A DNA stretch of 64,000 bases, from positions 1-64,000 of the forward strand of contig ML977025.1 of NCBI GenBank assembly GCA_010015675.1, given 5' to 3'. The DNA comes from Byssothecium circinans (taxonomy: Eukaryota; Ascomycota; Dothideomycetes; Pleosporales; Massarinaceae). This document shows positions 22,969-34,088 of the stretch, in pieces. Every line of letters starts with the position of its first letter. The stretch's first letter is position 1. Position numbers and translations under genes: made by a program. Under the pieces are notes generated by a model. It did not search any database, had not been told where the DNA came from, and saw nothing but the letters and a program-made list of their open reading frames with translations.

Positions 22969-24890
22969 GGCTGAGACGTGGAGAGATCTGGCGGCACGCG
23001 CCGGAGCGCTACGTGACGGTAGCCGGTCACGGTCACGGTCACGTTCACGGGCACGCTACCTGCCTGGCCCGCTGCCCAGGTGGCTAGCTACCCTAGCGAT
23101 AAGCAGTGCAGTCGAAGAGGCAATAGATACTGTGGGCAGCGGAGGGTGGGATACGAGCCAAGACCAAGACCAGCGAAGGGCGGGGCGGCGGGCGGAGGCT
23201 GTGTGGGGAGTGCCCAGGTCGAGTGAATAGAGTGTGACAAGCGAGCGGAAGGTGAAGGAGACGTAGGTGAGGGCGTACGGTAGACACGGGTGAAGGGATG
23301 AATAGGGCAATAATGAGGGCGATCGCTTAGAAAGACTCGGATGCAGGAGAGACATGCAAAGAACTGCAGCTCGCTGTCTTGGGGGTGTGGAGGGTGGGAG
23401 GGCGGAGGTGGGCACTGTGCAGTGAGTAATGGGAGCTCAACCCACATGTGAGCGGAGTGGGCCAATCAGCAGGCGCGCCCCGGTGCGCCTCCTGTTGCGC
23501 CTCAGGGTCCAACGAGGTCTAGATTGTCTGCCCAACGTCCCGTCTCCCCGTACTATACTCACTACACTTGACAGAGTGGCCTGACCTTGCGCAAACCCCC
23601 CCAATTCCATGCAACCTGGCAATCGTCCTGCAAGACACGAATGAAACACGGCCCGCGGCTGCATCAAACCGAAACAGGCCGTGGTGCGATTTTTCCCTCT
23701 TCTCCATCATGTCCACTTTAATCTCTGTAGATGCTGTGGAGATCAGCCAGCGCCCTGCTCAATCTACCCAGTTATCCCCAGCATGGATTCCCTTCCCCAC
23801 GCCACCAACATGGCTGCTCTCTTGCTCTCTCATACAAAGGTACAAAATCTATCGTCCATCGACAACCGCACCTCTTCGACAAACTGCGTCTGTCGTGCCG
23901 ACGTCCCGGCGCCGCACAACCCGAACTACCAGCCGGCCGTCGGAGTCTAGACCAGCAAACATAGCAGTTCTGTCCTCCCGAGGTCAGTCGCCTGCAGGGC
24001 AAAGGCCCAGACGCGCCTTTTCGGTGTTTCTAATATCCTAGTACAACTGCTGAACTGCCAGCCACGACAGCCGTTGAGCGGATACAATTCCAGATCGCTG
24101 CATTGCCGGCTCTACCCGTCAGCGTCAGCAGAGAATACTGTACCGACAAGATCAAGCAGGACCGGACTGGAGGACAGGCTTCGAACTGATGCGGCTTGGG
24201 GGCTGGCAGTATGGTAGACAGCAGTGGGCGTGCTGGCATTTGTATCGCCAGCGGTGATAACAGTTACAAGCGATATCTTTAACCTTAAGTGGTCGCTCTT
24301 ACTTAATAGATACCCAGCTTACAATAGCTGCAGCTTTCTGAACTTTGCAATTCACACCTTCGCGTTAGACATACTGGCCTTTTAAACTACCGCCTGCTCT
24401 CCGCCCTGACAGTAGAAGGTAGTGATTATGTGCGCAATCGGTAGGGCAACTATACCCTGACCCGCCAAGCCACTAGCGGGAAAACCTTCCCCAACGCCCA
24501 ACATTTTCTCTCCGCACCACCACCGCCACCACCACAATCTGCGAACTGCTGTTCACGCTTCAGGGTGAAGATTGTGTAATAGCTCGGGGTAAGTGCGCCA
24601 TGTAAATAAGCCGTTCATTGTTAGTGATTCACATACGCGCGTCCTTGTCCTTTCCTGTTCTCACGCTCAAGTGTGCACTTGCTTTTCCCAGTCATCGTCC
24701 CTTCCTCTTTCGGAACACATCTAGATAAACATCGCCATAACACTAAGATGAATTCTTCCGCCGATGAAGTCTACAAACGGGAGAAAACGTGACTGATCAC
24801 ACGGCAGTAAACCTCACCACGTCGACCCAGTTCCCACACCATCAACCACACTAACAGGTCCCATCCTGCCCAACCTCTACTCAAGCCGCC
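22969..24890. other. intergenic; upstream region of the 588-residue protein and of RPC9
   Basis: A GGTCAC hexamer repeat lies at about 23024-23050, just upstream of the minus-strand gene. Open frames at 23056-24041 overlap on both strands, are Pro/Arg/Ser-rich and show no domain. Nothing else is supportable. Confidence 0.45.
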
Positions 24891-25957
24891 ATGCGGGTAC
24901 ATCTCTCGTCACCCCCAAAAGCCTCAACGATACTAAAAGAAGGGCACAGATCAAAACCGCACAAGCAGCCCTCCTCACCAACCACGAAGTCCTCCTACAC
25001 CTCGAGGCCGAAGCAGCAATCTACAACAACAGACCAGACAAGCACTGGAAACACCGCCCCGGCTCCAAGGACGTGCTGGAGATACTCACAGATGTATATT
25101 CCCTCCCCACCAATTCCCCCCGTAAACATCATCCATCACTCCCCGCTCTCCACCTCCTTCCCTCCCACCTCTTTCCCTCCCACCTCCTTCCCTCCCACCT
25201 CCTTCCCTCCCACCTCCTTCCCTCCCACCTCCTTCCCTCCCGCCTCTCCATTCCAGTCCAGACCTCCCTCCGCGTGGTCCCTGTGGACCGGACTCCACGT
25301 GACACGCCCCCCCCCTCCCCAGCACCACGACCTCATGCATATACGAGATATATACATGCACATGTACTAACGACATGTAAAACACCAGGGAGTAGCCTAC
25401 CTAACCAACCCCGACTACACCACCCACTCCATCAAAACCACTCACCCCACCCGCCCCATGACCCTCTACAAGGGCCCCAACTCCCTCCTCCGCGCCCTGG
25501 CCCCGCGCTACCGCCTCAATAAGACAGAGTACCTGCAGCTCTACAACATCAAGCCGCGGACCGAGGCTACGCTGCAGTTAGTGCTTCAGGAGGTACGTTT
25601 GCGACCCACCCTCCCCCCTCCCTTTCTCTGGTTCCCAGCCACGTCAGCATGTTTTGTGTCGCGGGAGTTTTTCTTGACGGACACACACACAGAGAGAGGG
25701 GGAGAGGGGGGGAAAGATGGCTGATGAAGTGGTTGTGTTGACTGATTGATTGATTGGTTAACTAACTGACTGGTGCACAGGCGAACAAACGTTTCACAGA
25801 CGACGAACTCTACGACATCCTCGCGACCATAACCCGCGTCTTCGACGAAGAAGAGGCGGATATCCCCGCCGGCGTCGAGGACCTTGAGATGGAAAGGGTG
25901 GACGATCGCATGCTGGGCGTGACGAAGGGGAGGAAGAAGCGGCGCGCGCACGCTTGA
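24891..25957 (+). CDS. RPC9: DNA-directed RNA polymerase III subunit RPC9 (Rpc17)
   Basis: Four exons join to 176 residues: 24891-24896, 24950-25093, 25389-25592 and 25781-25957. The first exon is only ATG CGG in a GCCGCCATG context. The next begins IKTAQAALLTNHEVLLHL, which matches the N-terminus of the Rpb4/RPC9 family. The HRDC-like Rpb4 domain follows in the third and fourth exons (LNKTEYLQLYNIKPRTEATLQ, then FTDDELYDIL). RPC9 pairs with RPC8 to form the Pol III stalk that helps initiation at tRNA and 5S genes. The C-terminus is basic (RKKRR). The second intron is long (295 nt) for this genome and holds a minisatellite, and the third is 188 nt. The gene converges with NOP58. Confidence 0.85.
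25151..25240 (+). repeat. 15-bp minisatellite inside an RPC9 intron
   Basis: Six tandem copies of CACCTCCTTCCCTCC (one copy with CTCTTT) fill the middle of the second RPC9 intron. The + strand is purely pyrimidine apart from one A per unit. Confidence 0.92.
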
Positions 25958-26426
25958 GATGAGATGAGTGTTGCTTGCTGAGCGTGAGGTGCGTAGGCAT
26001 ACCCTGTTTATAGTGCTGAATCACGACGCCCCGGCCCTACATAGTCCCTAGACTTCCGAGGACGGAATAAAATGAATAGATGTACTATACAAAACACATC
26101 ACAAAGCAGAACAAAAGCGACCTTTGAACAAATTTTTATTTTCATATGAATTCCATGCAGTATGCTACGCACAATCGCGGGTATACCATCCATCCAACCC
26201 ACTGGCCCACCCACCTCGCCAACCCCCATGCATACTCACCAAGAAGAAGTTTAGCAAAAAAAAAAAACATGTAGTTACAAGAGATCCCCAACCCCCATTC
26301 CTACATGCGCCCTCGCCATACATGGCAAGACAAGAGAGGGAAGAAAATGACTCAGATCCCATTGAGAAGAACGCCATGACCCATTTTGGGAGAACAACAA
26401 CTGCAGTGATGATGAGGCAGCTACTG
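25958..26426. other. convergent 3' region of RPC9 and NOP58
   Basis: Contains the 3' ends of two converging genes. An A-run lies at about 26255. No gene seen. Confidence 0.5.
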
Positions 26427-28301
26427 CTACTCCTTGCTCTTCTTCTTCTTCTTGCCGTCCTTCACCACGGCGTCGTCTTCTCGCTTCCTCTTCTTGTCTT
26501 CCTTGCCGCCTTTGCCGGCTTTCTTCGCCTCCTTAGCCGCCTTCTTTGCTTCTTTAGCCTCCCGCTTTGCCGCGCGCTCGGCTTTCCGTGCCTTCTTCGC
26601 TTCCTTCTCCGCCTTCTTTGCAGCCTTGTCGGATTTGGGCGCCGCCTCGGCCTCGGAATCCGATTCCTGGGCACCGGCATCCGCGTCCACCATGGTGGTG
26701 TCGTCCACGTCTGAGCTTTCTTCGACATCCTGGACAAGCTTCTTTGGCGTGCCGTTGACCTGGCTCTTCGCCTTCTTTGCAGCGGGTTCGTCACCAACGA
26801 GACCGTCGGCATCCGGGTTGTACTTCCGCGCCTCCTTAACCTCCCACTTGGGTGCACCCAACGCCGTCGCGTTCGCATTGGCCAGGCTCTTGAGCGGCTT
26901 GCCCTCGAGTGCGCGTAACCGTCTCTCGATACCGCGCCTGGCATCGCGACCAAGCTGGGACTTCTCCTCCTCAGTTGGTTCCTTGGAAGAGTCTTCAGAA
27001 GAGATGCCCCATGTGCTGAGGGCGTCAATGCGCAGACCGAGGGCAGATTTGGCAGCGAGCATGCGTGCGATTTTGCCCTTGTTCTTACCGGTTGCTTGGC
27101 CGATGAGCGAGGCATGGTAGATGAGACCATACTTGGGCGTGTCGTGCTTGGTCTTGAGAGCGCGGAACAAAGCCTTCTCCGCTCCGAGAATCTGAATGGT
27201 GGATCCGGGGGATTTGGCGAGATTCATCAGTGATCCGGAGTGGGCAATAAGGCGGGCTCCGACGAGGTCACCAACGAGGGCGGTCAGGTTTGGTGCGAGC
27301 GCCTGCATACGCGCACTGAGGTAGTTGGACAGGTTTTGGCGGTGCTCGGTCAGGTCAACGACTTGCTCGGCGAGGGCGCCTGTAGCCTCAAGATCCTCCT
27401 CACTAATATCGGTACCCATGGATATTTCCGCTGCGGCCTTAACGGCGGTCTCAATTTCTTCGGGGAGAATACCCTATTTTAAATTAGCTCAGAACTTGCA
27501 CATGCCGGCAATGCGCTGACTTACCGAGAGATCAGCCTTGCGTGCGTTGGCGCGGAAGCCCATCTTGAGCACAACCCTGGAGTAGGCAAGGTTGTCGTTC
27601 AAGATCTTCGCCAGCTCGGGGAAATGCCATCCGTACCACTCCTTCACGCGCATCGCGTAGGTGTTGAGCTGCTTGTCCAAGACGTCTAGACTTGCGATGC
27701 TTTGGATGATCATGGTATCCACTTTGTCAGGCGAGAACTTCAGCTTGTGACGCGAGAGCGAATGGGACAGACCCAGACGGGTGGAGTCGACTTCGGCGGG
27801 GATCAGGTCGGGGATAAGGGACGGGAGATGCTCGCGAATAGCGCGGTATACATCCTGGGTCGAGGAGTCGGTGAGGACTTTGAGGGAGAGGCCTGGAAGC
27901 TGGGCGACGGCATTTCCGAGCTTGGGGTCTGCGATGGCGAGGGATGACTTGGTCTCGTCCTTAAGGTCATCGAGCAGGCTGGAGAGCATAGGCGTGACTT
28001 TGCTTTCACTGAGCGCCGCGGCTTCATTGAGGGCGGTCACAGCGTTCTCGAATTTCTGTCCTTTATTAGCCTCTTTCGCCATATGAGGAGCTGTGGTAAA
28101 AGCGTACGGTGAATTTCTTAAGCTTGAGCGCATCCACGGCATCCTCCACAGTGCCGAGATTTCTATTACCATCTTTCAACAGCTTCTTGTCCTTGGCCTT
28201 GAAGAGCGCATAACCGGCGCTGCAGTCCCATGTTAGTTAGAGCTTGAAATTGACGCATATGCAGCCTCATACCTGGTCTCGCTCAAGATGAAGAGCCCCA
28301 T
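26427..28301 (-). CDS. NOP58: NOP58, core protein of box C/D snoRNPs
   Basis: Four exons join to 572 residues: 28301-28273, 28219-28108, 28055-27525 and 27473-26427. The N-terminus [20 protein letters not shown] is that of Nop58/Nop5. The NOP5 N-terminal domain is followed by a coiled coil and then the Nop domain, with [19 protein letters not shown] and [30 protein letters not shown], which are nearly invariant in Nop56/Nop58. The tail is a long Lys/Glu/Asp-rich KKE/D region ending KKKKKSKE. Nop58 scaffolds 2'-O-methylation snoRNPs with fibrillarin and Snu13 in the nucleolus. The divergent neighbour is the actin-related protein gene, with 368 bp between start codons. Confidence 0.95.
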
Positions 28302-28669
28302 TTTGCCGTCGTTCGTCCTCGAGCTGTGCGGAGCTACTCGCGGTGTGGGGCGCTCCTGCTACGTCGCCAATGCTTTCCTTCTCGAATTTAGCGAATGCGT
28401 AATTTCTGCCCACTCCAATCGGCAGTATTGCAAGGCGTGACTGCTATTTTGACGTTGGCGGAGGTTGTGGTCGTGCAATTGCAGACCATGCAAAATTGTT
28501 GCTGGAAGGTAAAAAGTTCGATTTGCCAAGCCCGCTAGTTTTCGGGACATGGCCCAAGCTCGAACGCCTCATTGAGCCAATGGCTGGCAATTGACGATTA
28601 TACAGTACATTATACTGAGGTTGGGGTCAGGACATGTCTGAGGATTATACTGAGACAGCGTAATACAAC

Positions 28670-30364
28670 ATGTCCACCGGCGAGCGCAAGCCATCATCAC
28701 TGAGCCGCTCCATAAGAGGCACGACGCCCCGCCTTGCCGACCTCGCATCCACCCCCGAGTCGCCTCGAACACCCCTCGGTCGACCCGCGTCGTCCATATA
28801 CGGCTCGCCCGGCGGCTATCGCATCGAAGAAGAATATATTGTATTAGAGATTGGATCGCGATTTGTGCGGGGAGGGCTCCCTGGCGACAGCGCCCCGCGA
28901 TGCACCCTCTCATTTGGCCCAGACGAGCAGCGACGAGTGGGTGACTATCGTCCATGGGATCCAGAGTATAGCAACCAGCGGCGGAAACGAAAGAGGGGCC
29001 AGGAATGGGGCCAAGACTATGAACTGTACCGGATGGACCTTAGTGAGATCGATCTGGGGCTGGTCGAAGACAAGTTCGAGCGGGCGATGCGGGAGGCTTT
29101 CAACAAGTACTTTGTGCTGGATACGAAACCCAGGCGGGTTATGCTCGCGATACCGCCCAAGATGCCGCATCCGTTGATTTCCACCATACTAGACGTCCTG
29201 TTCGGAAGCTTCCAGTCACCGAGCGTCACTCTGCTGTCTTCCCCAGTCCTCGCCACTGTAGCGGCTGGACTACGCTCGGCATTAGTGGTGGACATTGGGT
29301 GGGCCGAGGCGGTCATCACCGCTGTATGTGAATATCGAGAGGTGCACGAGCGGAGAAGTGTTCGAGCAAGCAAGCTTTTGAGCGAAGAGATGGCAAAGGT
29401 GCTGAATGCCGCGCTGGACGACGAAGCCGACGCCGGAGCAAAGCCTACGAAGGTGTCCTTTGAGGAAGCAGACGAGATTATAACGCGTGTCGGATGGTGC
29501 AAGCCAAAGCCGAAAGCGAATCGAAGAACAATGTATTTCGCTGCCCCTTCATCACCAATTCTCGAAGAGTTTGAAGATGCCGTGGAAACGCCTGAACCAA
29601 CAATTACCATCCCTTTCCCTAAACAAACACTACCGACTGACCTCGCGATTCCCTTTTCCTCACTAGCCGAGCCAGCCGAAAGCGCCTTGTTTGCCCCTGA
29701 CAAGGCACTGAATGAATTCGACGACCACGAACTACCCATTCATCACGTCATCTACCGCGCACTGCTCTCTCTACCCATGGACGTCCGCCGGGTGTGCATG
29801 TCCCGCATCATCATCACCGGCGGCGGCTCTGCGCTCCCAGGTCTCAAAGCCCGCATCCTTGCCGAGCTAGAGGCACTTGTCGCGCAGAAAGGCTTTGATC
29901 CCGTCCGCAGCTATGGCTCCGTCAGCGCACGGCACGAGCAGATGCTCGCTCAAAAACGAGAGAATTCCGATTTGCGAAGACAAGAAGGCGAAGACAAGGT
30001 ATCCGAGTCGCTCGATCCCGATCATCCACTTCCAGCAGGCTTGCAGAATCCCGAAGAAGATCCCATTGAAGCGAAGCTCTCTCACTTATCACTGAAGAAC
30101 TTTCCACCTGTTTCTTTAGTTGGTGGTGTGATTCGCGGCATAGATACTCTGGGCGCATGGGCGGGCGCGAGTCTCGTGGCGCAGCAGCGCATCAAGGGCA
30201 TCGTAGAGATTGAGAAGGAGAAGTACCTGCAGCATGGTCTACAGGGAGCTACTAGAGAGAAGGATGTATCCGTCGTACCTCAGCGGCAGAGTATCATCGG
30301 TCCCGGTATAGTTAGGGGCGGAGGTGGGGAGCGCGCGAGCTGGACGCTGGGAGTGTGGGCGTGA
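28670..30364 (+). CDS. actin-related protein, Arp10/Arp11-like (dynactin)
   Basis: Single exon, 564 residues. After a Ser/Pro/Arg-rich N-terminus, an actin-fold domain starts at about 55 with EEYIVLEIGSRFVRGGLPGD, an actin phosphate-1-like hairpin. It continues with VVDIGWAEAVITAV (phosphate-2 position) and RIIITGGGSALPGLKARI (adenosine motif). The key actin Gly/Thr pattern of phosphate-1 is altered, so ATP binding may be weak. This size and degeneracy fit fungal Arp10/Arp11, the pointed-end subunit of the dynactin complex (Neurospora ropy-7 class). A nuclear Arp is less likely because INO80/SWR-type signatures are missing. The middle insert (about 255-330) is family-variable. Confidence 0.7.
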   Translation: MSTGERKPSSLSRSIRGTTPRLADLASTPESPRTPLGRPASSIYGSPGGYRIEEEYIVLEIGSRFVRGGLPGDSAPRCTLSFGPDEQRRVGDYRPWDPEYSNQRRKRKRGQEWGQDYELYRMDLSEIDLGLVEDKFERAMREAFNKYFVLDTKPRRVMLAIPPKMPHPLISTILDVLFGSFQSPSVTLLSSPVLATVAAGLRSALVVDIGWAEAVITAVCEYREVHERRSVRASKLLSEEMAKVLNAALDDEADAGAKPTKVSFEEADEIITRVGWCKPKPKANRRTMYFAAPSSPILEEFEDAVETPEPTITIPFPKQTLPTDLAIPFSSLAEPAESALFAPDKALNEFDDHELPIHHVIYRALLSLPMDVRRVCMSRIIITGGGSALPGLKARILAELEALVAQKGFDPVRSYGSVSARHEQMLAQKRENSDLRRQEGEDKVSESLDPDHPLPAGLQNPEEDPIEAKLSHLSLKNFPPVSLVGGVIRGIDTLGAWAGASLVAQQRIKGIVEIEKEKYLQHGLQGATREKDVSVVPQRQSIIGPGIVRGGGGERASWTLGVWA

Positions 30365-31273
30365 GCATGGGTCGATCTTCTGACAGGTTTTTGATGGCGA
30401 AAGGCTTCTGAGAGCGTTCAAGCGGAATTTTGCATCAATGATACCCTTCCAGTTCGTCTTGGGCTGCAACTACAAAATACAAGACGCGACTTCTGTTCCT
30501 TCTGCGCCGCTTCCTCCCTTGAAAAGTGGTATGGTCCGTGCTCTAGCCTAGAGAAGGTACGTTCGATGGCATCCATTAATAAGGATCTCAAGGCTGATGC
30601 AGGCCGATTGTAGACAACTTCTTCTCACTGTCTTCTGTCTCATCGCTCTCCTACTCCGTTCATTCCTCTCCCTTTGGCATTGGCGGCCTTGCTGGTTTGA
30701 CAAGGGAAGCCGAGGGAGAAATCAACCTCATCAGCCACGTCACTCGATGTCAGGCTGGCCGGCCGGCCGCTCCTTAATCATGGCTATGGTGTTGTTGGGT
30801 TTAGGGTGGTTCATTCCCTTATACTCTCACTAATTGCTGAACTTTAGTAGTAATGCGAGTTTGATAGCTTCTTTCCCGAGTTTATCTTTCCGCGAGAGAC
30901 ACCCTCTTCACACGTCCAAAATACAAGCAATCATCACGGTATCTTATTCGATTTGACTAGCATGATAGAACGCTTAGAGGACTACAGATTCGACGTCGCA
31001 AGGCTGAAAGTCCTCCGTTTGGCAACTCTGGCCTTCCATTGGAGCATGCATCATGCGCAGCTGCACAACTGCACAGCTGCACGTTGTCACAGAGTGCCAA
31101 CCACACAATCTCACGCCAATCAGATTGGCCCGTTTCACCTCTCATCGACCGCGCACAGCCAACCGACACAGCCCACAACTCTTATTTAACGTCTGCCCCC
31201 GCTGTGCCCGTCTGGAGGACCAGGAGGACTGCTCCGCAGGACCGAACTCTTCGAAGTCCTTCATAATCTCGCC
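30365..31273. other. intergenic, upstream of zinc-finger gene A
   Basis: No gene supported. The right end carries the promoter elements of gene A: repeated CAGCTGCACA-type words at about 31058-31082, a CCAAT palindrome and a TATTTAA at 31183. Confidence 0.5.
31115..31129. promoter_or_regulatory. perfect palindrome of two CCAAT boxes
   Basis: GCCAATC-A-GATTGGC is a 7-1-7 palindrome with a CCAAT pentamer on each strand, 145 bp upstream of the start of zinc-finger gene A and about 55 bp upstream of a TATTTAA (31183-31189). CCAAT is the binding core of the fungal Hap2/3/5 complex. Confidence 0.5.
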
Positions 31274-32905
31274 ATGAATCAGCAAACTCATGACTCCTCT
31301 TCGAGCTTGGAAGGGTCCTTCGATTTCAATTTTGACTCTTTAGACGGCCACGTTGGCTTAGCGGAGCATGATTTCAGCCGCCCATACCCCCTCAGCCTTC
31401 CCGGCATGTCGTCATCAGAAGCTCACATCCCCAACCCAATCTTTCTATCGGCTTCAGTGAGTATTCCCGGCCTCTCTACGCACGCCCCAACTCATCTTGC
31501 CACAGAGCCAGGATGAGAGGTTTTCGCCGCGAGCCCCCCAACCAAGAAGTGAACGTCGGTTGCGTTGTCCCAGTTACCACGCCAGCCTTGTCAATCGCGA
31601 ACGCCCCGGGTGCAACGATATCCGAGCTCGGAACATGGGCGAAGTTTACTCGCATTTGAACAAGGCTCATCCATTGTTTGTTGCGGCTTGTCCTGTGTGC
31701 AAATTAATAGTTGAGTCGCGGGAAGCTAAGGCTTCGCATGGGGATAACTTCGAGATGTGCGGGCGAGAGAAATCACAGTGGTCGGATCTAGGAGTGCATT
31801 GGGAAGCGCTCTTTCGAAAACTATATCCTGCGATACTAGCAGTTCCTAGTGCCTGTGCGTACACGCTGGATGATCTGTTTGTAGTCTGGAACTAATACTT
31901 GCACAGATCATGGCGAGCGCAACAGCTCCCCTGTCCCTCATGGCAATGTGCGTTACGTGGACAGGGTAGCGCCAGCGCAATACCCTTCCACTCGGGGGAG
32001 CCGACCCGGGACGCCTGTTCATTCGATACCACCGCAACGACGCATCATGGACATGCCCTTTCAATCCAGACCTTCTTCCCCTAATCCGGCCGCTTCCACC
32101 TCTTCCACATTCCCTACAGTTGGACATGCTATTACATCACCGAGCATTCCACTAGAAACGCTTCCGGAAGCACATCTTCCCAAAGATATCATTGCGGAAA
32201 ACCGGATACTGAGAGAGCTCTTATTAAAAGACAGACGCGAACGCCTACCAGAAGGAGAAAGAGATAGTGTGGCTTCTCAAGTAGAAGATGAAATCCGTCT
32301 GTGGTTGCAGAGAGAACAGTCTGCAACTGTTCCGAATTTTACTAGCAGAAGTGCCGGCTCGCACGCCCCTTGGAGCCTGTTCAACACGCACGTAAGTTTC
32401 TGACCCCGTGTAATATATACTAAGCTCACACTCACACTAGTAGAACGTGCTCACTTTTCAACCCTTGCCGTCATTTGAGGTAACTTCTGCAGCTCCAGCC
32501 TCTATGGCAATGCGGCCTACGGACACGATCTCCCAATCTGATACGACAAACACTGTCCAACCTCTCATAGCTCCGGGGTGGGAGCTTTCTGACCCCGAAG
32601 GCTTAACTTATGATAGTTTTGCCTCCACTTCTGCTTCTGCTTCTGCTTCTACTCCTGCCGCTACTTTAGAATGTGTCATTGCAGGGTGCGATGCTAAGTT
32701 TAGTGGAGAGTATCGTAAAGGGAACCTTGCTAGACATATAAGGCTTAGGCATGCAGCGGACGGTCGCATTTATCCATGCGCTGGATGCACCAAGAAATTC
32801 AACCGACAAGATGCACGACTGAAACACTATCGAAGAAGACATCCTCATCTTGGACCAGGCCCACCACTCCCGCGAGCGAATCGATGCGAAGACAATCAAT
32901 CCTAG
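31274..32905 (+). CDS. zinc-finger protein, tandem paralogue A
   Basis: Four exons join to 492 residues: 31274-31456, 31506-31854, 31907-32391 and 32444-32905. The N-terminus is acidic and Ser/Phe-rich, like an activation region. A Cys/His-rich module follows in exon 2 (a widely spaced Cys pair, HLNKAH, then CPVC and a further His and Cys). A disordered Pro/Ser region leads to two C2H2 fingers at the C-terminus: Cys416/Cys421/His437/His442 and Cys451/Cys454/His467/His472. Introns fall at the same places as in the neighbour at 34089. This suggests a lineage-specific transcription factor or nucleic-acid-binding protein. Targets are unknown. Confidence 0.82.
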
Positions 32906-34088
32906 TTATAAAACTCAATTCCCATGGCTCCATAGCTTTTTATGTGACTTGCTACTGCAACTGTAACTTGCTGACGCCCAACATTCGATGAACTCCAACA
33001 TGTTTTTGGAGGTTCCATTACACCAGGGCCCTTCAGCCTCGTCTTACCGTGGTGAAGTATTCCTAAGGAATGATATCAAAGAATTCTCTCTTAACACCTA
33101 TCTGAGAGATATACAATGCCCAGTACTTCGTTCGGAAGCCAAGTTTGTAAGTCGTGCTAGTTCCCGCTATTACCTTTTCCACGAAAGCACACTAGTTTTC
33201 ACTCAGCCTTATAAGCGTTTTGGCTCGTTCAAGAGATGTATCATATTTCCCAACTCTTTCCCGGAAATATCACTAGGGAGGTGTTGGACGGAAGGCTTCG
33301 TCGCTTAAATTACTTCTTTAGGCTTAGCTCCAGCCATCCTTCCAGCGCCCATTCACCGTGCTCTTATCTCTTCTTCACAGGATCGGTCAATATCATACTG
33401 TTCTTGCATCTCACCCATTCAATTCATCTCGCATACTGAAAATTTACTTCCATCCATACATGTATCGCCTGCTTCGTCACCTCGTCGTCTCATCGCTTCC
33501 TGCCTCAGCCTGATGAGATGGGCCACGTCATTCGGCATTCAGCCACGCCCGAGATGTATTCAAGGCTTGAGAGAATAATTGGTGCTTGTTGTTTCCCATA
33601 TGACTTCTCTGAGTTTCACAGGCCCGGAGGCCCATAGGAGTCAGGACCTGTTCCCGCTGAAGTCATTAAGCTCGTGAACAGGCTATCATTCGACCAACAC
33701 TACACCACCAGCCTGCAGCTCGACGAAAATATCTACCACTCTCATGATACCACGCTCACCAAAGGTACATTCAATGAGTACGTGGATCAACCACCGTCTG
33801 TGTAGTCTTCGTGTACACAACAATAACGAGTCCCTCTCCACCAAGCACCTCTTTGATTGGCAAAGAGGATATGCACACATGCACGGAAACACAAAGTCGC
33901 AGTGTGCCAAAGACACTTTGCTACGCCAATGATGTGCCATTCAGCATCAGTTTGGCTTACGACCGGCCAATCATGGTAGGCCCAAGCCGAGCTATAAGGT
34001 TCTGCTCTGACCTCCTTCAGGGAGAAGGACTAGTAAAAGGACCTTTTTTCCCTAACGCAACAAGCCTACTGTGTCCTGAACTAGCACC
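32906..34088. other. spacer between tandem zinc-finger paralogues
   Basis: No supported gene. The right end is the promoter of gene B. Weak frames (32988-33308, 33811-34092) lack any recognisable content. Confidence 0.45.
33967..33999 (+). promoter_or_regulatory. CCAAT box and TATAAGG upstream of gene B
   Basis: CCAAT at 33967-33971 and TATAAGG at 33993-33999 lie about 90-120 bp upstream of the ATG at 34089, a similar order and distance as in paralogue A. Confidence 0.45.

Noticed and set aside
23568..24041. 157-residue + strand frame
   Set aside because: Low-complexity Ser/Arg/Pro sequence overlapping open frames on both strands, with no start context or domain.
24748..24792. ATG with MNSSADEVYK as an alternative RPC9 start
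   Set aside because: No in-frame splice to the family-like second exon was found, while the ATG at 24891 splices in frame and gives a family-like N-terminus.
25086..25385. Gly/Glu-rich minus-strand frame
   Set aside because: Antisense reading of the pyrimidine-rich repeat in the RPC9 intron.
26434..27120. Long Phe/Ser/Ala-rich frame on +
   Set aside because: Antisense shadow of the Lys/Glu-rich NOP58 tail and Nop domain.
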